DNA of 64,000 bases from Marinobacter sp. es.048 (lineage in GTDB: Bacteria; Pseudomonadota; Gammaproteobacteria; Pseudomonadales; Oleiphilaceae), in the NCBI RefSeq assembly GCF_900188435.1, contig NZ_FYFA01000001.1:930001-994000 (forward strand), in the 5' to 3' direction. Shown here piece by piece: positions 1-8,621 of this stretch. Position numbers and translations under genes: made by a program. Numbering within the stretch: the first letter of the stretch is position 1; each line of letters begins with the position of its first letter. Below the pieces are notes generated by a model. It was not told the origin of the DNA. It was given only the letters and a program-made list of their open reading frames with translations, and made no database searches.

Positions 1-299
1 GCACCAACTTCAAGACCCTGGATCTTGTTGTCTTCCTCAACCTTGGCGGTGAGCATGATGATGGGAATGTCGGCGGTCGCTTCTTCTTTCTTGAGGCGAC
101 GGGCCAACTCCACGCCGCTGGTGCCGGGCAGCATCCAGTCGAGAAGCACGAGATCCGGGTGTTTGTCGACAATCAGGGCATGGGCTTCCCGGGCGTCCGC
201 TGCCTCCAGATAGTCATAATCCGCCATTTCGAGGGCCACGGCGATCATCTCGCGGATCGGGGCCTCGTCATCGACGATCAGGACAGTTTTTCCAGTCAT
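1..299 (-). CDS. phoB: Phosphate regulon response regulator PhoB (N-terminal part, cut by window edge)
   Basis: Receiver domain of an OmpR/PhoB-type response regulator that activates phosphate-starvation genes when phosphorylated by PhoR. Only the first ~99 residues are inside the window; the rest of the receiver and the winged-helix DNA-binding domain lie beyond base 1. Visible motifs are the acidic pair DDE at residues 10-12, the phospho-acceptor Asp54 in LLDWMLPG, and the conserved Thr84/Lys86 in MLTAK. The start is the ATG at 299. The order phoB-ubiA-ubiC-rubredoxin is the one known from Pseudomonas, which supports PhoB over other OmpR-family members, but the receiver alone cannot prove it. 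Confidence 0.85.
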   Translation of the reverse strand, partial: MTGKTVLIVDDEAPIREMIAVALEMADYDYLEAADAREAHALIVDKHPDLVLLDWMLPGTSGVELARRLKKEEATADIPIIMLTAKVEEDNKIQGLEVG

Positions 300-376
300 G
301 AGCTTTTAACCTGTGTCAGACCTTGATTTGTTGCTGCCTCATTACAGCGCCCAAGTGTTACAAGTATATGACAGGT

Positions 377-1264
377 TCAGCCAATGATGAGATCAATCAC
401 CAGGCCTGCAAAAACCGCGAAACCGGCCCAGTTGTTATTCAGAAACGCCTTGAAGCAGCCCTCGCGTTCCCTTTCCCGCGCCAGATACTGGTGGTACACG
501 AACAGGCAGGCCATGGCCACGACGCCCAGGTAATAGAACGTACCCAGCTCGGCACGATGGCCCACCATGATCAGGATCAGAACCACCATGGCCTGCAGCA
601 TGCCGATGATCGCCTTGTCGGCATCGCCGAACAGGATGGCCGTCGATTTGATGCCCACTTTCAGATCGTCATCCCGGTCCACCATGGCATACAGGGTGTC
701 GTAGGCAACGGTCCAGAGTACGTTGGCCGTGAACAGCAGCCAGGTGAGCTGGCTCAGTTCGCCCGCTTCCGCCGCCCAGGCCATGGGGATGGCCCAGGAA
801 AAGGCCGCTCCCAGGAACAGCTGCGGCAAATGGGTGTAGCGCTTCATGAACGGGTAAATAAACGCCAGCAGGGCACCGCCGAAGGACAGATACAGGGTCA
901 GCGGGTTGGTGAACAGAACCACCATCAGGAAGGAAACCAGGCAAAGACCGGCGAACAGCGCCACCGCTTCCCAGGGTTTCACACGCCCGGCGGTCAGCGG
1001 CCGGTCCTTGGTGCGTTTGACGTGCTTGTCCCAGTCCCGGTCGGCAAAATCGTTGATGGCGCAGCCGGCAGCGCGCATGAAGAAGACACCGAGGGTGAAA
1101 ATAATGACATTGCCAAGCCCGGGGCTGCCATCGCCCGCCAGCCAAAGGGCCCAGTAGGTCGGCCACAGCAGGAGCAGGGTTCCAATCGGGCGGTCGATTC
1201 TGAGCAGGCTGGCATAGTCGGCCAGCCTGCGCTGGATAGGTTCTGGCACAGCGTCAGGCAGCAT
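377..1264 (-). CDS. ubiA: 4-hydroxybenzoate polyprenyltransferase UbiA
   Basis: Inner-membrane prenyltransferase that attaches the polyprenyl tail to 4-hydroxybenzoate, the second step of ubiquinone synthesis. Both Asp-rich Mg-diphosphate motifs of the family are visible: NDFADRDWD, and a second one in [13 protein letters not shown] near residue 200. The rest is a series of hydrophobic helices with the family signature [11 protein letters not shown] near the N-terminus. I place the start at the ATG at 1264. A TTG at 1291 would add nine residues but has no visible ribosome-binding site. It lies downstream of ubiC on the same strand with a ~70-base gap, so the two probably form one transcription unit. 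Confidence 0.93.
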   Translation of the reverse strand: MLPDAVPEPIQRRLADYASLLRIDRPIGTLLLLWPTYWALWLAGDGSPGLGNVIIFTLGVFFMRAAGCAINDFADRDWDKHVKRTKDRPLTAGRVKPWEAVALFAGLCLVSFLMVVLFTNPLTLYLSFGGALLAFIYPFMKRYTHLPQLFLGAAFSWAIPMAWAAEAGELSQLTWLLFTANVLWTVAYDTLYAMVDRDDDLKVGIKSTAILFGDADKAIIGMLQAMVVLILIMVGHRAELGTFYYLGVVAMACLFVYHQYLAREREREGCFKAFLNNNWAGFAVFAGLVIDLIIG

Positions 1265-1333
1265 GGCGTGCGTCCGTCTGATGTTCTTCAAATTGAATGA
1301 GTGCTGGGATTATAGCCAGTCGCGGGAGGCCGG

Positions 1334-1912
1334 TTAAAGCACGTTCCGCTGAAACAGGGCGGGCAGAAGGTATTCTCCAACCAGCAGGGAGCTGTTGTGG
1401 CCGCTGAACAGGGAGCGCCGGGCCAGTTCCGGCTGGCCTGGGATTACCGGTTTGCAGAGCCCGGTTTCCAGCGGGCCTCGTTGCCAGTGGGGACTGGTGA
1501 ACAGGTAGGCGCCCAAAGGCCGATTGCCGAGGTTAAGCAGTCGGCGACCCTCGCCCTCCAGACAGTTCAGGGGGATGACCGTCCTGGCCAGTACCCAGGG
1601 TTGGTTGTCACCGCAAAGGCTGACTTCCCGTATCCAGGCGTATTGGCGGTGGGGAATGCACAGACGCCGGGCTTCTTCCTGTGTCGGCGTTGCAAAGCCC
1701 TCGCGGCGGACCTCAACGTGAAAGGAAAGGCTGCACTGTTTCTGTAGGGCCCGTGTAAACGAGCCCTCTACCTGCAGCCAATAACGGGCCGGCCCATGAA
1801 CCTCCGGGTTGCGAAGGCCCGCGGCTGTCAGCGATTGGTACCAGTCCGTAGGGGGGATGGTCAGGCGACTGTCGATGTCAGAGACCCTTGACCGCATAGA
1901 TGCCGGGCGCAT
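1334..1912 (-). CDS. ubiC: Chorismate--pyruvate lyase UbiC
   Basis: Cytosolic lyase that converts chorismate to 4-hydroxybenzoate and pyruvate, supplying the substrate of UbiA encoded just downstream. About 192 residues, in the usual range for the family. Recognisable blocks are DWYQSL near the N-terminus, the EGSFTRAL segment, WIREV in the middle and NRPLGAYLF toward the C-terminus. The start at 1912 overlaps the 3' end of hpt by 35 bases; a second ATG at 1897 would reduce the overlap to 20. The overlap suggests hpt-ubiC-ubiA are co-transcribed. Confidence 0.88.
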   Translation of the reverse strand: MRPASMRSRVSDIDSRLTIPPTDWYQSLTAAGLRNPEVHGPARYWLQVEGSFTRALQKQCSLSFHVEVRREGFATPTQEEARRLCIPHRQYAWIREVSLCGDNQPWVLARTVIPLNCLEGEGRRLLNLGNRPLGAYLFTSPHWQRGPLETGLCKPVIPGQPELARRSLFSGHNSSLLVGEYLLPALFQRNVL

Positions 1913-2435
1913 TGCGCCAGTAACCCTTGTAGTCCATGCCGTAGCCGAACAGGAACCGGTCTTCCACTTCCAGGCCGGTGAAATCGGCCTTCAGGTCCGG
2001 GCGGGCTTTGCGGTCATGCTGCTTGTCGACCAGAACCGCCGTCAGTACCTCACTGGCACCGTGGGCGCGGCAGTAGTCGGCGATGGCGCACAGGGTCGTG
2101 CCTTCATCCAGGATGTCATCGACAATCAGGATGGTGCGGCCGTTCATATCGGCTTCTGGCTGCAGTTTCCACTCGAGGATGCCGCCGGTGGTTTCCTGGC
2201 GGTAACGGGTGGCATGCAGGTACTCGGCCTGGACCGGAAACCGGAGCCGGGGTAGCAATTGTCCGGTAAGAATAAGCCCGCCGTTCATCACACAGAATAA
2301 CAGAGGGTTACTGTCTTTCAGACGGGCGGTAATATCGTCGGCCAGGTTGGCGATCGCAGTCTGCACCTGCTGTTCATCGACCAGGCAGTCGGCTTCGCTC
2401 ATTACCTGGTTCATTTCGGCGACGGTATCAGTCAT
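1878..2435 (-). CDS. hpt: Hypoxanthine-guanine phosphoribosyltransferase
   Basis: Purine salvage enzyme that makes IMP or GMP from hypoxanthine or guanine and PRPP. The PRPP-binding loop is clear as ILIVDDILDEGTTL in the second half, and the C-terminal GMDYKGYWRN segment fits the family. The reading frame is open upstream to 2651, but the ATG at 2435 (MTDTVAEM) gives a protein of 185 residues, normal for the family, and AGGACC lies just upstream of it. The extra upstream 72 codons look like non-coding leader. Overlaps the start of ubiC. Confidence 0.88.
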   Translation of the reverse strand: MTDTVAEMNQVMSEADCLVDEQQVQTAIANLADDITARLKDSNPLLFCVMNGGLILTGQLLPRLRFPVQAEYLHATRYRQETTGGILEWKLQPEADMNGRTILIVDDILDEGTTLCAIADYCRAHGASEVLTAVLVDKQHDRKARPDLKADFTGLEVEDRFLFGYGMDYKGYWRNAPGIYAVKGL

Positions 2436-2611
2436 ATCGGTCGGTCCTGTCGTAAAACGGGCAATTATACCGGAGAGGGGCGACAGAAGGGAGGGGCGGT
2501 CCCTGTCGTCAGATCTGTAATTGTGGCTATTGGCAGAAAACCCCGAACGGGTCCGTCGGCATTGGCATTGGTCAATTCCGGGGCGATGGGTATGATGGCC
2601 TGATTCGACAG

Positions 2612-2671
2612 TTGTTCGTATCTGTAATGCGAACAAAAGACTTGCGTGCATGATTGTCTGACAATTACTAT
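2612..2671 (+). promoter_or_regulatory. Candidate rubredoxin promoter with two inverted repeats
   Basis: A sigma-70-like promoter can be read as TTGCGT at 2643-2648, a 17-base spacer, and TACTAT at 2666-2671, 29 bases before the rubredoxin ATG. The spacer contains the palindrome ATTGTCTGACAAT (2653-2665), ideally placed to be an operator. A second inverted repeat, TTGTTCG at 2612-2618 and CGAACAA at 2630-2636, lies just upstream. The TTGTCTGACAA form resembles half-sites used by FadR-type GntR regulators, but that is a guess. Confidence 0.45.
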
Positions 2672-2700
2672 TGCGCCCGGATGATATTGGGAGAAAACCT

Positions 2701-2868
2701 ATGAAGAAGTGGCAGTGCGTGGTTTGTGGTCTGATTTACGATGAAGCCGAAGGCTGGCCCGAGGACGGCATTGAGCCGGGCACCAAGTGGGAAGACGTGC
2801 CGGAAGACTGGGTCTGCCCCGATTGTGGCGTCGGCAAGGAAGACTTCGAGATGATCGAGATCGGCTGA
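2701..2868 (+). CDS. rubA: Rubredoxin
   Basis: Small cytosolic electron carrier with a single Fe(SCys)4 centre. The 55-residue protein has both Cys pairs, CVVCG near the N-terminus and CPDCG near the C-terminus, plus the typical [12 protein letters not shown] segment. The start is the ATG at 2701 behind GGGAGA; an upstream in-frame ATG at 2671 is less likely. The reductase follows 59 bases later on the same strand, so the pair probably passes electrons from NADH to an acceptor such as an alkane hydroxylase or an oxygen/peroxide detoxifying enzyme, neither of which is encoded here. Confidence 0.95.
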   Translation: MKKWQCVVCGLIYDEAEGWPEDGIEPGTKWEDVPEDWVCPDCGVGKEDFEMIEIG

Positions 2869-2927
2869 TAGAGCACTGACAAGGCAGACGAGATCCGCCA
2901 CGGTTGGATGAATACAGGAACGCGGTT

Positions 2928-4082
2928 ATGACTGAACAGGCCCCTATCATTATTGTCGGTACCGGGTTGTCCGGCTATTCCCTGGCACGGGAAATCCGCA
3001 AGCAGGACAAGGAAATACCCATCCTGCTGGTGACCGCCGACGATGGCGTGAGTTACTCCAAGCCCATGTTGTCCACCGGCTTTACCAAGGCCAAGGACGC
3101 CGACGGGCTGGCCCAGGGCGGGACCGACGCCATGGCGGAACAGTTGAATGCCCGGATCCGGACCTTTGCCACGGTCACCGGCATTGATGCCGACGCCCAC
3201 GAACTGATTCTTGGTGACGAGCGCCTTGCCTACCGCAAGCTGGTTCTGGCCTGGGGCGCCGATGTTATCCGGCTTAGCCTTGATGGTGATGGCCAGGAGC
3301 ATGTGTTCTCGATCAATGACCTGATGGATTATCGCGCCTTCCGGAAAGCCCTGGGCGAGGGTAAGCGGGTGGCGATCATGGGAGCCGGGCTGATTGGTTG
3401 TGAGTTCGCCAACGACCTTCGCAATGGTGGCTATGAAGTGGACGTCATTGCCCCCTCCGAGGGGGTGATGCCTGGATTGCTGCCCGAGGCTGCAGCCAAT
3501 GCCGTCCAGCAGGAACTGGAGAACCTGGGTGTCGGGTTTCATCTCGGAACTGTAGTTGAGCACGTTGACCGTAAGGGCGGCGGCGTCAGTCTGAATCTGG
3601 CCAATGGCAAGACCCTGGAGGCCGATCTGGTACTGTCCGCTGTCGGCCTGCGCCCGAGGACCGATCTCGCCCGATCTGCGGGGCTTGAGACGGCAACGGG
3701 CATCGTGGTGAATCGCGCGCTTGAGACTTCCGCGCCGGATGTTTACGCACTCGGTGATTGTGCCGAAGTAGACGGTCACGTGCTGCTTTACGTGTTGCCG
3801 CTGATGGCCTGTTCCCGGGCGCTTGCCAAAACGTTGCTCGGTGAGCGCACCGAGGTCAGTTATGGCACCATGCCGGTGATGATCAAGACGCCCTGTTGCC
3901 CAACCGCCGTTTGCCCACCACCTTCCGAAGCCGAGGGCAGTTGGGAGGTTGAGCAGGATGGCACCAACGTCAAGGCGCTGTTCAAAAGCCCCGGGGGCGA
4001 TATCCTGGGGTTTGCGGTAACCGGCAGCTTTGCCATGGAAAAGCAGGCCCTGTCCAGGGAAGTGCCGCCGATACACGGCTGA
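2928..4082 (+). CDS. rubB: Rubredoxin-NAD(+) reductase
   Basis: FAD-dependent NADH:rubredoxin oxidoreductase of the pyridine-nucleotide disulfide reductase fold. The N-terminal FAD-binding glycine motif is GTGLSGYSLA (residues ~10-20), the NAD-binding motif is GAGLIGCEFA near residue 150, and the second FAD motif YALGDCAEV is near residue 275. About 384 residues from the ATG at 2928, which follows AGGAACG; an earlier in-frame ATG at 2904 lacks such a site. It follows rubredoxin in a two-gene unit ending in a hairpin terminator. The gene order is the same as rubA-rubB in Pseudomonas. Confidence 0.93.
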   Translation: MTEQAPIIIVGTGLSGYSLAREIRKQDKEIPILLVTADDGVSYSKPMLSTGFTKAKDADGLAQGGTDAMAEQLNARIRTFATVTGIDADAHELILGDERLAYRKLVLAWGADVIRLSLDGDGQEHVFSINDLMDYRAFRKALGEGKRVAIMGAGLIGCEFANDLRNGGYEVDVIAPSEGVMPGLLPEAAANAVQQELENLGVGFHLGTVVEHVDRKGGGVSLNLANGKTLEADLVLSAVGLRPRTDLARSAGLETATGIVVNRALETSAPDVYALGDCAEVDGHVLLYVLPLMACSRALAKTLLGERTEVSYGTMPVMIKTPCCPTAVCPPPSEAEGSWEVEQDGTNVKALFKSPGGDILGFAVTGSFAMEKQALSREVPPIHG

Positions 4083-4098
4083 TTCTCCCGTTCCATTC

Positions 4099-4126
4099 AA
4101 CAGCCCCGGTTCCACGGGGCTGTTTT
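4099..4126 (+). terminator. Intrinsic terminator after rubredoxin reductase
   Basis: Stem CAGCCCCG / CGGGGCTG with a short loop, followed by TTTT, 17 bases after the stop codon of the reductase. Confidence 0.8.
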
Positions 4127-4215
4127 GTCATGGCCGGCGACGGCTTTTCATTGCGAAATTTCGCCGCTTGCGGTAGAAAACTCCTTCGTGTGCTACCGAA
4201 ATAACAGGAGCAGGC

Positions 4216-5073
4216 ATGCTTGAGGTAACCAAGAAACTGGTGGAGTTGCTGGATCTCTCGCCCATCGGTGACGACCATTTCCAGGGTGACAGCGAGGATC
4301 TGGGCTTTCCCAACGTATTTGGCGGGCAGGTTCTTGGCCAGGCCTTGATGGCGGCCAGCCGAACCGTCGAAGGCCGCCTATGTCACTCCCTCCATGCCTA
4401 CTTTCTGCGCCCCGGCAACCAGGATATGCCCATCGACTACGAGGTCCAGCGCGTCCGTGATGGTGGCAGTTTCTCGGTGCGTCGGGTGATTGCCCGCCAG
4501 GACGGCAAGGAAATCCTGACCGGTTCCATGTCGTTCCAGGTGGCCGAGGAAGGATTTGAGCATCAGCTGACCATGCCGGATGCGCCAGACCCTGAGACGC
4601 TTCGCTCGGAACAGGACTGGGGTGAGCTGCTCGCACCTCAGGTGCCCGAGAAGATGCGCCCGATCCTGACCCGGGATCGCCCAATCGAGATCCGGCCGGT
4701 GAACCCGGTCAATCCTCTGAAACCCGAGAAGCGACCGCCCCACAAGCAGAGCTGGTTCCGCGCCCAGGGGCATCTGCCAGACGATCCCGTGCTTCACCGC
4801 TGCCTGTTGACCTACGCATCGGATTTCCAGTTCCTCGGTACGTCGCTGAATCCCCACGGTCTGACCTTCATGAGCAAGAACCTGCAGGTGGCCAGCCTGG
4901 ATCACGCCATCTGGTTCCACCGGGATTTCCGCATGGACGAATGGCTGCTGTACGACAAGGACAGTCCCAGTGCTTCGGCCGGAAGGGGTTTCAATCGTGG
5001 CAATTTCTTCAACCAGGACGGTGTGCTTGTGGCATCCACCGCCCAGGAAGCGCTGATCCGTCAGAGGTCCTAG
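4216..5073 (+). CDS. tesB: Acyl-CoA thioesterase II
   Basis: Cytosolic double-hotdog thioesterase that hydrolyses medium and long-chain acyl-CoA to free fatty acid and CoA. Length (285 residues) is standard for TesB. Family signatures are FGGQVLGQAL near residue 35, TYASDFQFLGTSL near residue 200 with the catalytic Asp, a Thr in LTFMSK, and the C-terminal STAQEALIR that supplies the catalytic Gln. The ATG at 4216 follows AGGAG. It stands alone between a terminator and a convergent gene. Confidence 0.93.
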   Translation: MLEVTKKLVELLDLSPIGDDHFQGDSEDLGFPNVFGGQVLGQALMAASRTVEGRLCHSLHAYFLRPGNQDMPIDYEVQRVRDGGSFSVRRVIARQDGKEILTGSMSFQVAEEGFEHQLTMPDAPDPETLRSEQDWGELLAPQVPEKMRPILTRDRPIEIRPVNPVNPLKPEKRPPHKQSWFRAQGHLPDDPVLHRCLLTYASDFQFLGTSLNPHGLTFMSKNLQVASLDHAIWFHRDFRMDEWLLYDKDSPSASAGRGFNRGNFFNQDGVLVASTAQEALIRQRS

Positions 5074-5077
5074 CCAG

Positions 5078-7657
5078 CTAGCCCAGTTTGAGCTGGTCTG
5101 GCTGCTGATGGTTCCGATCCAGCCACGCCATCAGTTCATCGAAGGGCAGCGGCGGTGTCAGCAGGTATCCCTGGATCATGTCGCAGCCCATGTCTCTGAG
5201 CAGATTGCCGGTGAGGTCATCTTCCACGCCTTCTGCGACCACCTGATAGCCAAGGCTATGGCACATATCGATCGTGGTCTGCACGATGACACGATCTTCC
5301 GCCTCGGTTGTCAGCTCGGTGACCAGGGAACGGTCGATCTTGATCTCGCTCGCGGGCAGCTGCTTGATGTAGGACAGTGAGGAGTAGCCGGACCCGAAGT
5401 CATCAATCGACACCGGGATTCCTGTAGCGCTGAGGGAGTTCAGCGCCAGCAGGGAGTTCGCCGGGTCTTGCATCATGGACGTTTCAGTTACCTCAAAAAT
5501 GATGCTGCCCTGGTGACTGTGATAACTGTTCATCAGACGCTGGACAAAGATAGGAAAGTCCGGCTCCCGCAGGTTGTTGGGCGAAATATTGATGGATACA
5601 TTCAGGGGCCAGCCGCGCTCCAGCAGTAGTGAGCGCAATTCCAGTGATTGCTCAATCACCCATCGGGTCAGTGGCTTGATCAGGCCGGTCTGTTCCGCAA
5701 GGATGACGATCTCATCGGCGCGGATCGGTTTCGCACGCCCGGGCCAACGAATCAGAGCCTCAACTCCGACAATACGGCCTGTTTTCAGGCTCTGCTTGGG
5801 CTGCATGAACAGGGCGAGCTCGTTGGTGTTGAGAGCATGCCGCAGTTCCGACACCATCGTCAGCCGGTCAGCGCTGTAGGAATCTTTCTGGGACTTGTAG
5901 TAGGCAGCGCCACGCTCCCGGGCAGAATCCGAGCCTTCGGCGATGACCGCCCGGCGTATCAGGGTATTGGCATCGGTGCCGTGCTCCGGGAAGATCGCTA
6001 CTCCCAGTCTTGGGTCCAGGGGAATCTGCATGCCCAGATAGTCGATCGGATAGCGTATACCCTCCAGTGACTTGAGAATTGCGCGTGGAACGGAGCCCGT
6101 GGCATCGGCATCGACAACAAAGGCGAATGTCTGGGGATCCAGTGATGCGAGGTAGAAATTGCGCTTGTCACTTTGTTCCACCGGAAGGGCGCCCGGCAGT
6201 TCCCGCGCAACGGCATTGTAGTGCTTGGACGCCAGTTCCAGAATCCGGTCACTGTTGCGATGGCCAAGGGTCTTGGTGACCGATTGCAAGTTGTTCAGAT
6301 GGATGATGGCAACGCCATAGCGACGCTCCGGACTGCGCAGCATCAGGTCGTTCAGCATCATTTCCAGGCTGCTGCGATTGGGCAGACCGGTGAGGGGATT
6401 ATGCAGCGCATGATCCATCAACTTCAGCTCCGCCGACCGCCTCGCCGCCAGGGCATTCAGTTCCGCTTCCCTGGCGTCAACCTTGTCCTGCCGTTCCTGA
6501 TAAAGTCGCGCCGCCAGGGCCAGCGTGAGCAGAATGGCCTCCAGTGCCGATCCGATCTGCATGCCATAAGTGGTTACAAAATTGTTTGGCAGCAGGCCGT
6601 ACTTGTTGGCCGCCGTTATTGCGCTGCCCAGGGTCAGCGCCGCCCAGGCCACCGTGTAATAACCGGCCTGTGGATTTCCCTTCCACCATTGAACCGGTCC
6701 CAGGATAGTGAGTAGCAGGCAGCTGGGTATTGCCAGAGCCACGGTCAGCCGACTACCGGTGCTGTAGTCGACGAAGAAAGTCATCAAGGCAACCACTGCA
6801 TTCAGTGACACCATGAACACCACGAGCCGATTCAGGAAAGGGCCTGTCTGCGCCAGTTTCAGGAATGAACGGGAGAACACCAGTGTGAACAGAAGAGCGA
6901 AAGGCACCGCCAGCAACATTATCTGGTTCTGCAGCGCAGGGCTGTTCGGCCAGAGGAACTGAAACGTGGTCCCGTTAAGGCTGCCAATCAGTAATAAATA
7001 GCCCAGTGTTGAAAGCACGTAGAGCAGGTAAACCGGCTCTCTGAGAGCGGCAAAAATAAACAGATTGAAAAATATTACCGTAATCAGAATGCCATAGTAG
7101 AGCGCATGCATCTGGTCTTCGGTGGAGGAATGCTCGAAGAAAGCCGCTGCGTTCCATAGTCTCACCGGAACCTGCATGGCACCCTCTGTGCGCACCTCCA
7201 GCAAAATATCGTACTCGCTGGCAATGCTCTGTTCGAAGGGGAACAGGAAATGCCGGTGCAGAATCGGGCGTTGATCGAACGGAACGTGATCTCCGGTCAC
7301 CACGCGCCGTGCAATTCGGCCGTTCTCAATCAGGTGGAAGGTAAGGTTGTCCAGCTGTGAGTAGCGAACTTCAAGAAGATTGATGCTCGCCGGGTGCGAC
7401 ACCGGGAACCGGAGCCAGACGGTATCGCGAATGTAGCCCAAATTGGGGCTTTCTTCCTGCAGGGCTTGCCAATCGCCGGATGCAAGGGCCTCGCTGGCCG
7501 AGAGATTTTCATCAGGAGCGACGCGCAGATACTCGATCTGCGGGACATAGGAAACCTCGGCCCCGAGCGAGGGGGCGGCCAGGCCTGATAACAGCGAAAG
7601 CGTTACCAGCAAACGAAGCCAGAGAGTGGATGCCACGTCGTACCGCTTAATTGTCAT
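5078..7657 (-). CDS. Membrane DISM-type sensor with GGDEF (degenerate) and EAL domains
   Basis: Probable c-di-GMP phosphodiesterase anchored in the inner membrane. Order: signal peptide ending near SLGA, periplasmic 7TMR-DISM extracellular domain (~residues 35-180), seven transmembrane helices (~185-390), a coiled linker, a GGDEF domain (~410-570) and an EAL domain (~590-845). The EAL domain keeps EALIRW, the DDFGSGYSSL loop and EGVED, so it should be active. The GGDEF site is replaced by SLDPQTFAF, so cyclase activity is unlikely. I start at the ATG at 7657, which gives a clean signal peptide; the frame also allows a TTG at 7696. Neither has a strong ribosome-binding site. It converges with tesB, stop codons 4 bases apart. 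Confidence 0.85.
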   Translation of the reverse strand: MTIKRYDVASTLWLRLLVTLSLLSGLAAPSLGAEVSYVPQIEYLRVAPDENLSASEALASGDWQALQEESPNLGYIRDTVWLRFPVSHPASINLLEVRYSQLDNLTFHLIENGRIARRVVTGDHVPFDQRPILHRHFLFPFEQSIASEYDILLEVRTEGAMQVPVRLWNAAAFFEHSSTEDQMHALYYGILITVIFFNLFIFAALREPVYLLYVLSTLGYLLLIGSLNGTTFQFLWPNSPALQNQIMLLAVPFALLFTLVFSRSFLKLAQTGPFLNRLVVFMVSLNAVVALMTFFVDYSTGSRLTVALAIPSCLLLTILGPVQWWKGNPQAGYYTVAWAALTLGSAITAANKYGLLPNNFVTTYGMQIGSALEAILLTLALAARLYQERQDKVDAREAELNALAARRSAELKLMDHALHNPLTGLPNRSSLEMMLNDLMLRSPERRYGVAIIHLNNLQSVTKTLGHRNSDRILELASKHYNAVARELPGALPVEQSDKRNFYLASLDPQTFAFVVDADATGSVPRAILKSLEGIRYPIDYLGMQIPLDPRLGVAIFPEHGTDANTLIRRAVIAEGSDSARERGAAYYKSQKDSYSADRLTMVSELRHALNTNELALFMQPKQSLKTGRIVGVEALIRWPGRAKPIRADEIVILAEQTGLIKPLTRWVIEQSLELRSLLLERGWPLNVSINISPNNLREPDFPIFVQRLMNSYHSHQGSIIFEVTETSMMQDPANSLLALNSLSATGIPVSIDDFGSGYSSLSYIKQLPASEIKIDRSLVTELTTEAEDRVIVQTTIDMCHSLGYQVVAEGVEDDLTGNLLRDMGCDMIQGYLLTPPLPFDELMAWLDRNHQQPDQLKLG

Positions 7658-7738
7658 TGTCCAGAGGAGTATGGCGTGTCGTCTTTGGCGGCTCAAGTCG
7701 CCGGCAGAGCCTGTTTGGCGAATTTTTGTAGCCAGGGC

Positions 7739-8185
7739 TCAGATCTGCTCCAGCCATCCCCGGACCCAGGGCAGTGCTTCTGCTTCCGGCTCCATGGTTT
7801 CCAGGGCGTCGATCCTGAGCGTGTCTCCGACCTTGCGGGCAGCGGTTTCGTAAAGCGCTTCTTCCATCAGTTCGCCGGCGCCACAGAAAGTGTCCCCATA
7901 GGAGCTGTCACCCAGCACGATAATGCCAAACGGCCGGCCCGGTTGTTGCGGCAACTGATCCCGCAGGTCGAGGTAGCAGGGCAGTAGATTGGCCGGCAGC
8001 TCACCCTGTCCGGTCGTGGAGGTGCATACCAGAAGCGCATCGCTGTTCGACGTGATGTCATCCAGTACCGGATTCTCCAGCACAGTGACGTGGTGACCCT
8101 CGCCTTCCAGCTCTTTCTTGATAGTTCTGGCCGTCAGGAGCGCGCCACCATAGACGCTGCCCACCAGGATTCTGATTGATGTCAT
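7739..8185 (-). CDS. Flavodoxin domain protein (MioC/YqcA-like)
   Basis: Short-chain flavodoxin of 148 residues that should bind FMN and carry single electrons in the cytosol. The N-terminal phosphate-binding loop reads GSVYGGALLTA, the second FMN loop is STTGQGELP near residue 57, and the third is VLGDSSYGDTFCGAG near residue 90. This matches the small MioC/YqcA branch rather than classical long-chain flavodoxins. Physiological partner unknown. Runs upstream of the DISM-GGDEF-EAL gene on the same strand with an ~80-base gap. Confidence 0.85.
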   Translation of the reverse strand: MTSIRILVGSVYGGALLTARTIKKELEGEGHHVTVLENPVLDDITSNSDALLVCTSTTGQGELPANLLPCYLDLRDQLPQQPGRPFGIIVLGDSSYGDTFCGAGELMEEALYETAARKVGDTLRIDALETMEPEAEALPWVRGWLEQI

Positions 8186-8583
8186 AGGTTACCCATTCGT
8201 CGCCTGAGGACTGACCATACGGTCGTTCGGTGGCGCACGATCATAGCGGGAGTGCTTTGCCGCCTCAAGGAGACGGGGAGGGCGAAGGTTCGGTTTCCTG
8301 GCTTCTGACCCGGGGTGCTATCCGGTTGCGCCCGGATTCCTTGGCATTATAGAGATGCAGGTCTGCCTGTTTGAGCAGATCGTCCAGTGAGCGAGCTTTG
8401 GCAATGGAACAGACACCGGCACTGATGGTTACCGGTAACACCTGATCCCTGAACCGGAATGAATGCCTGGACACTTCAGAGCGCAACCGCTCTGCCAGGG
8501 TCAGTGCCTGAAGCAGGGACGTATCCGGCAACAAGACCAGAAATTCTTCACCGCCCCATCGGGCTGCGACATCGGCCTGCCGG

Positions 8584-8586
8584 ATC
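8584..8586. repeat. Target-site duplication ATC, left copy
   Basis: ATC directly before the left end of the IS3-family element; the matching copy is at 9819-9821. Confidence 0.85.
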
Positions 8587-8621
8587 TGGACTTACCCCGA
8601 TACGCATGACACACCCCAGCC

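Noticed and set aside
323..1300. Long plus-strand ORF (325 codons) opposite ubiA
   Set aside because: Composition (His, Gln, Gly-rich, no domains) is that of an antisense shadow; the minus strand encodes a clear UbiA.
2736..4115. 459-codon minus-strand ORF opposite rubredoxin reductase
   Set aside because: No recognisable domain; covers a textbook FAD/NAD reductase on the other strand.
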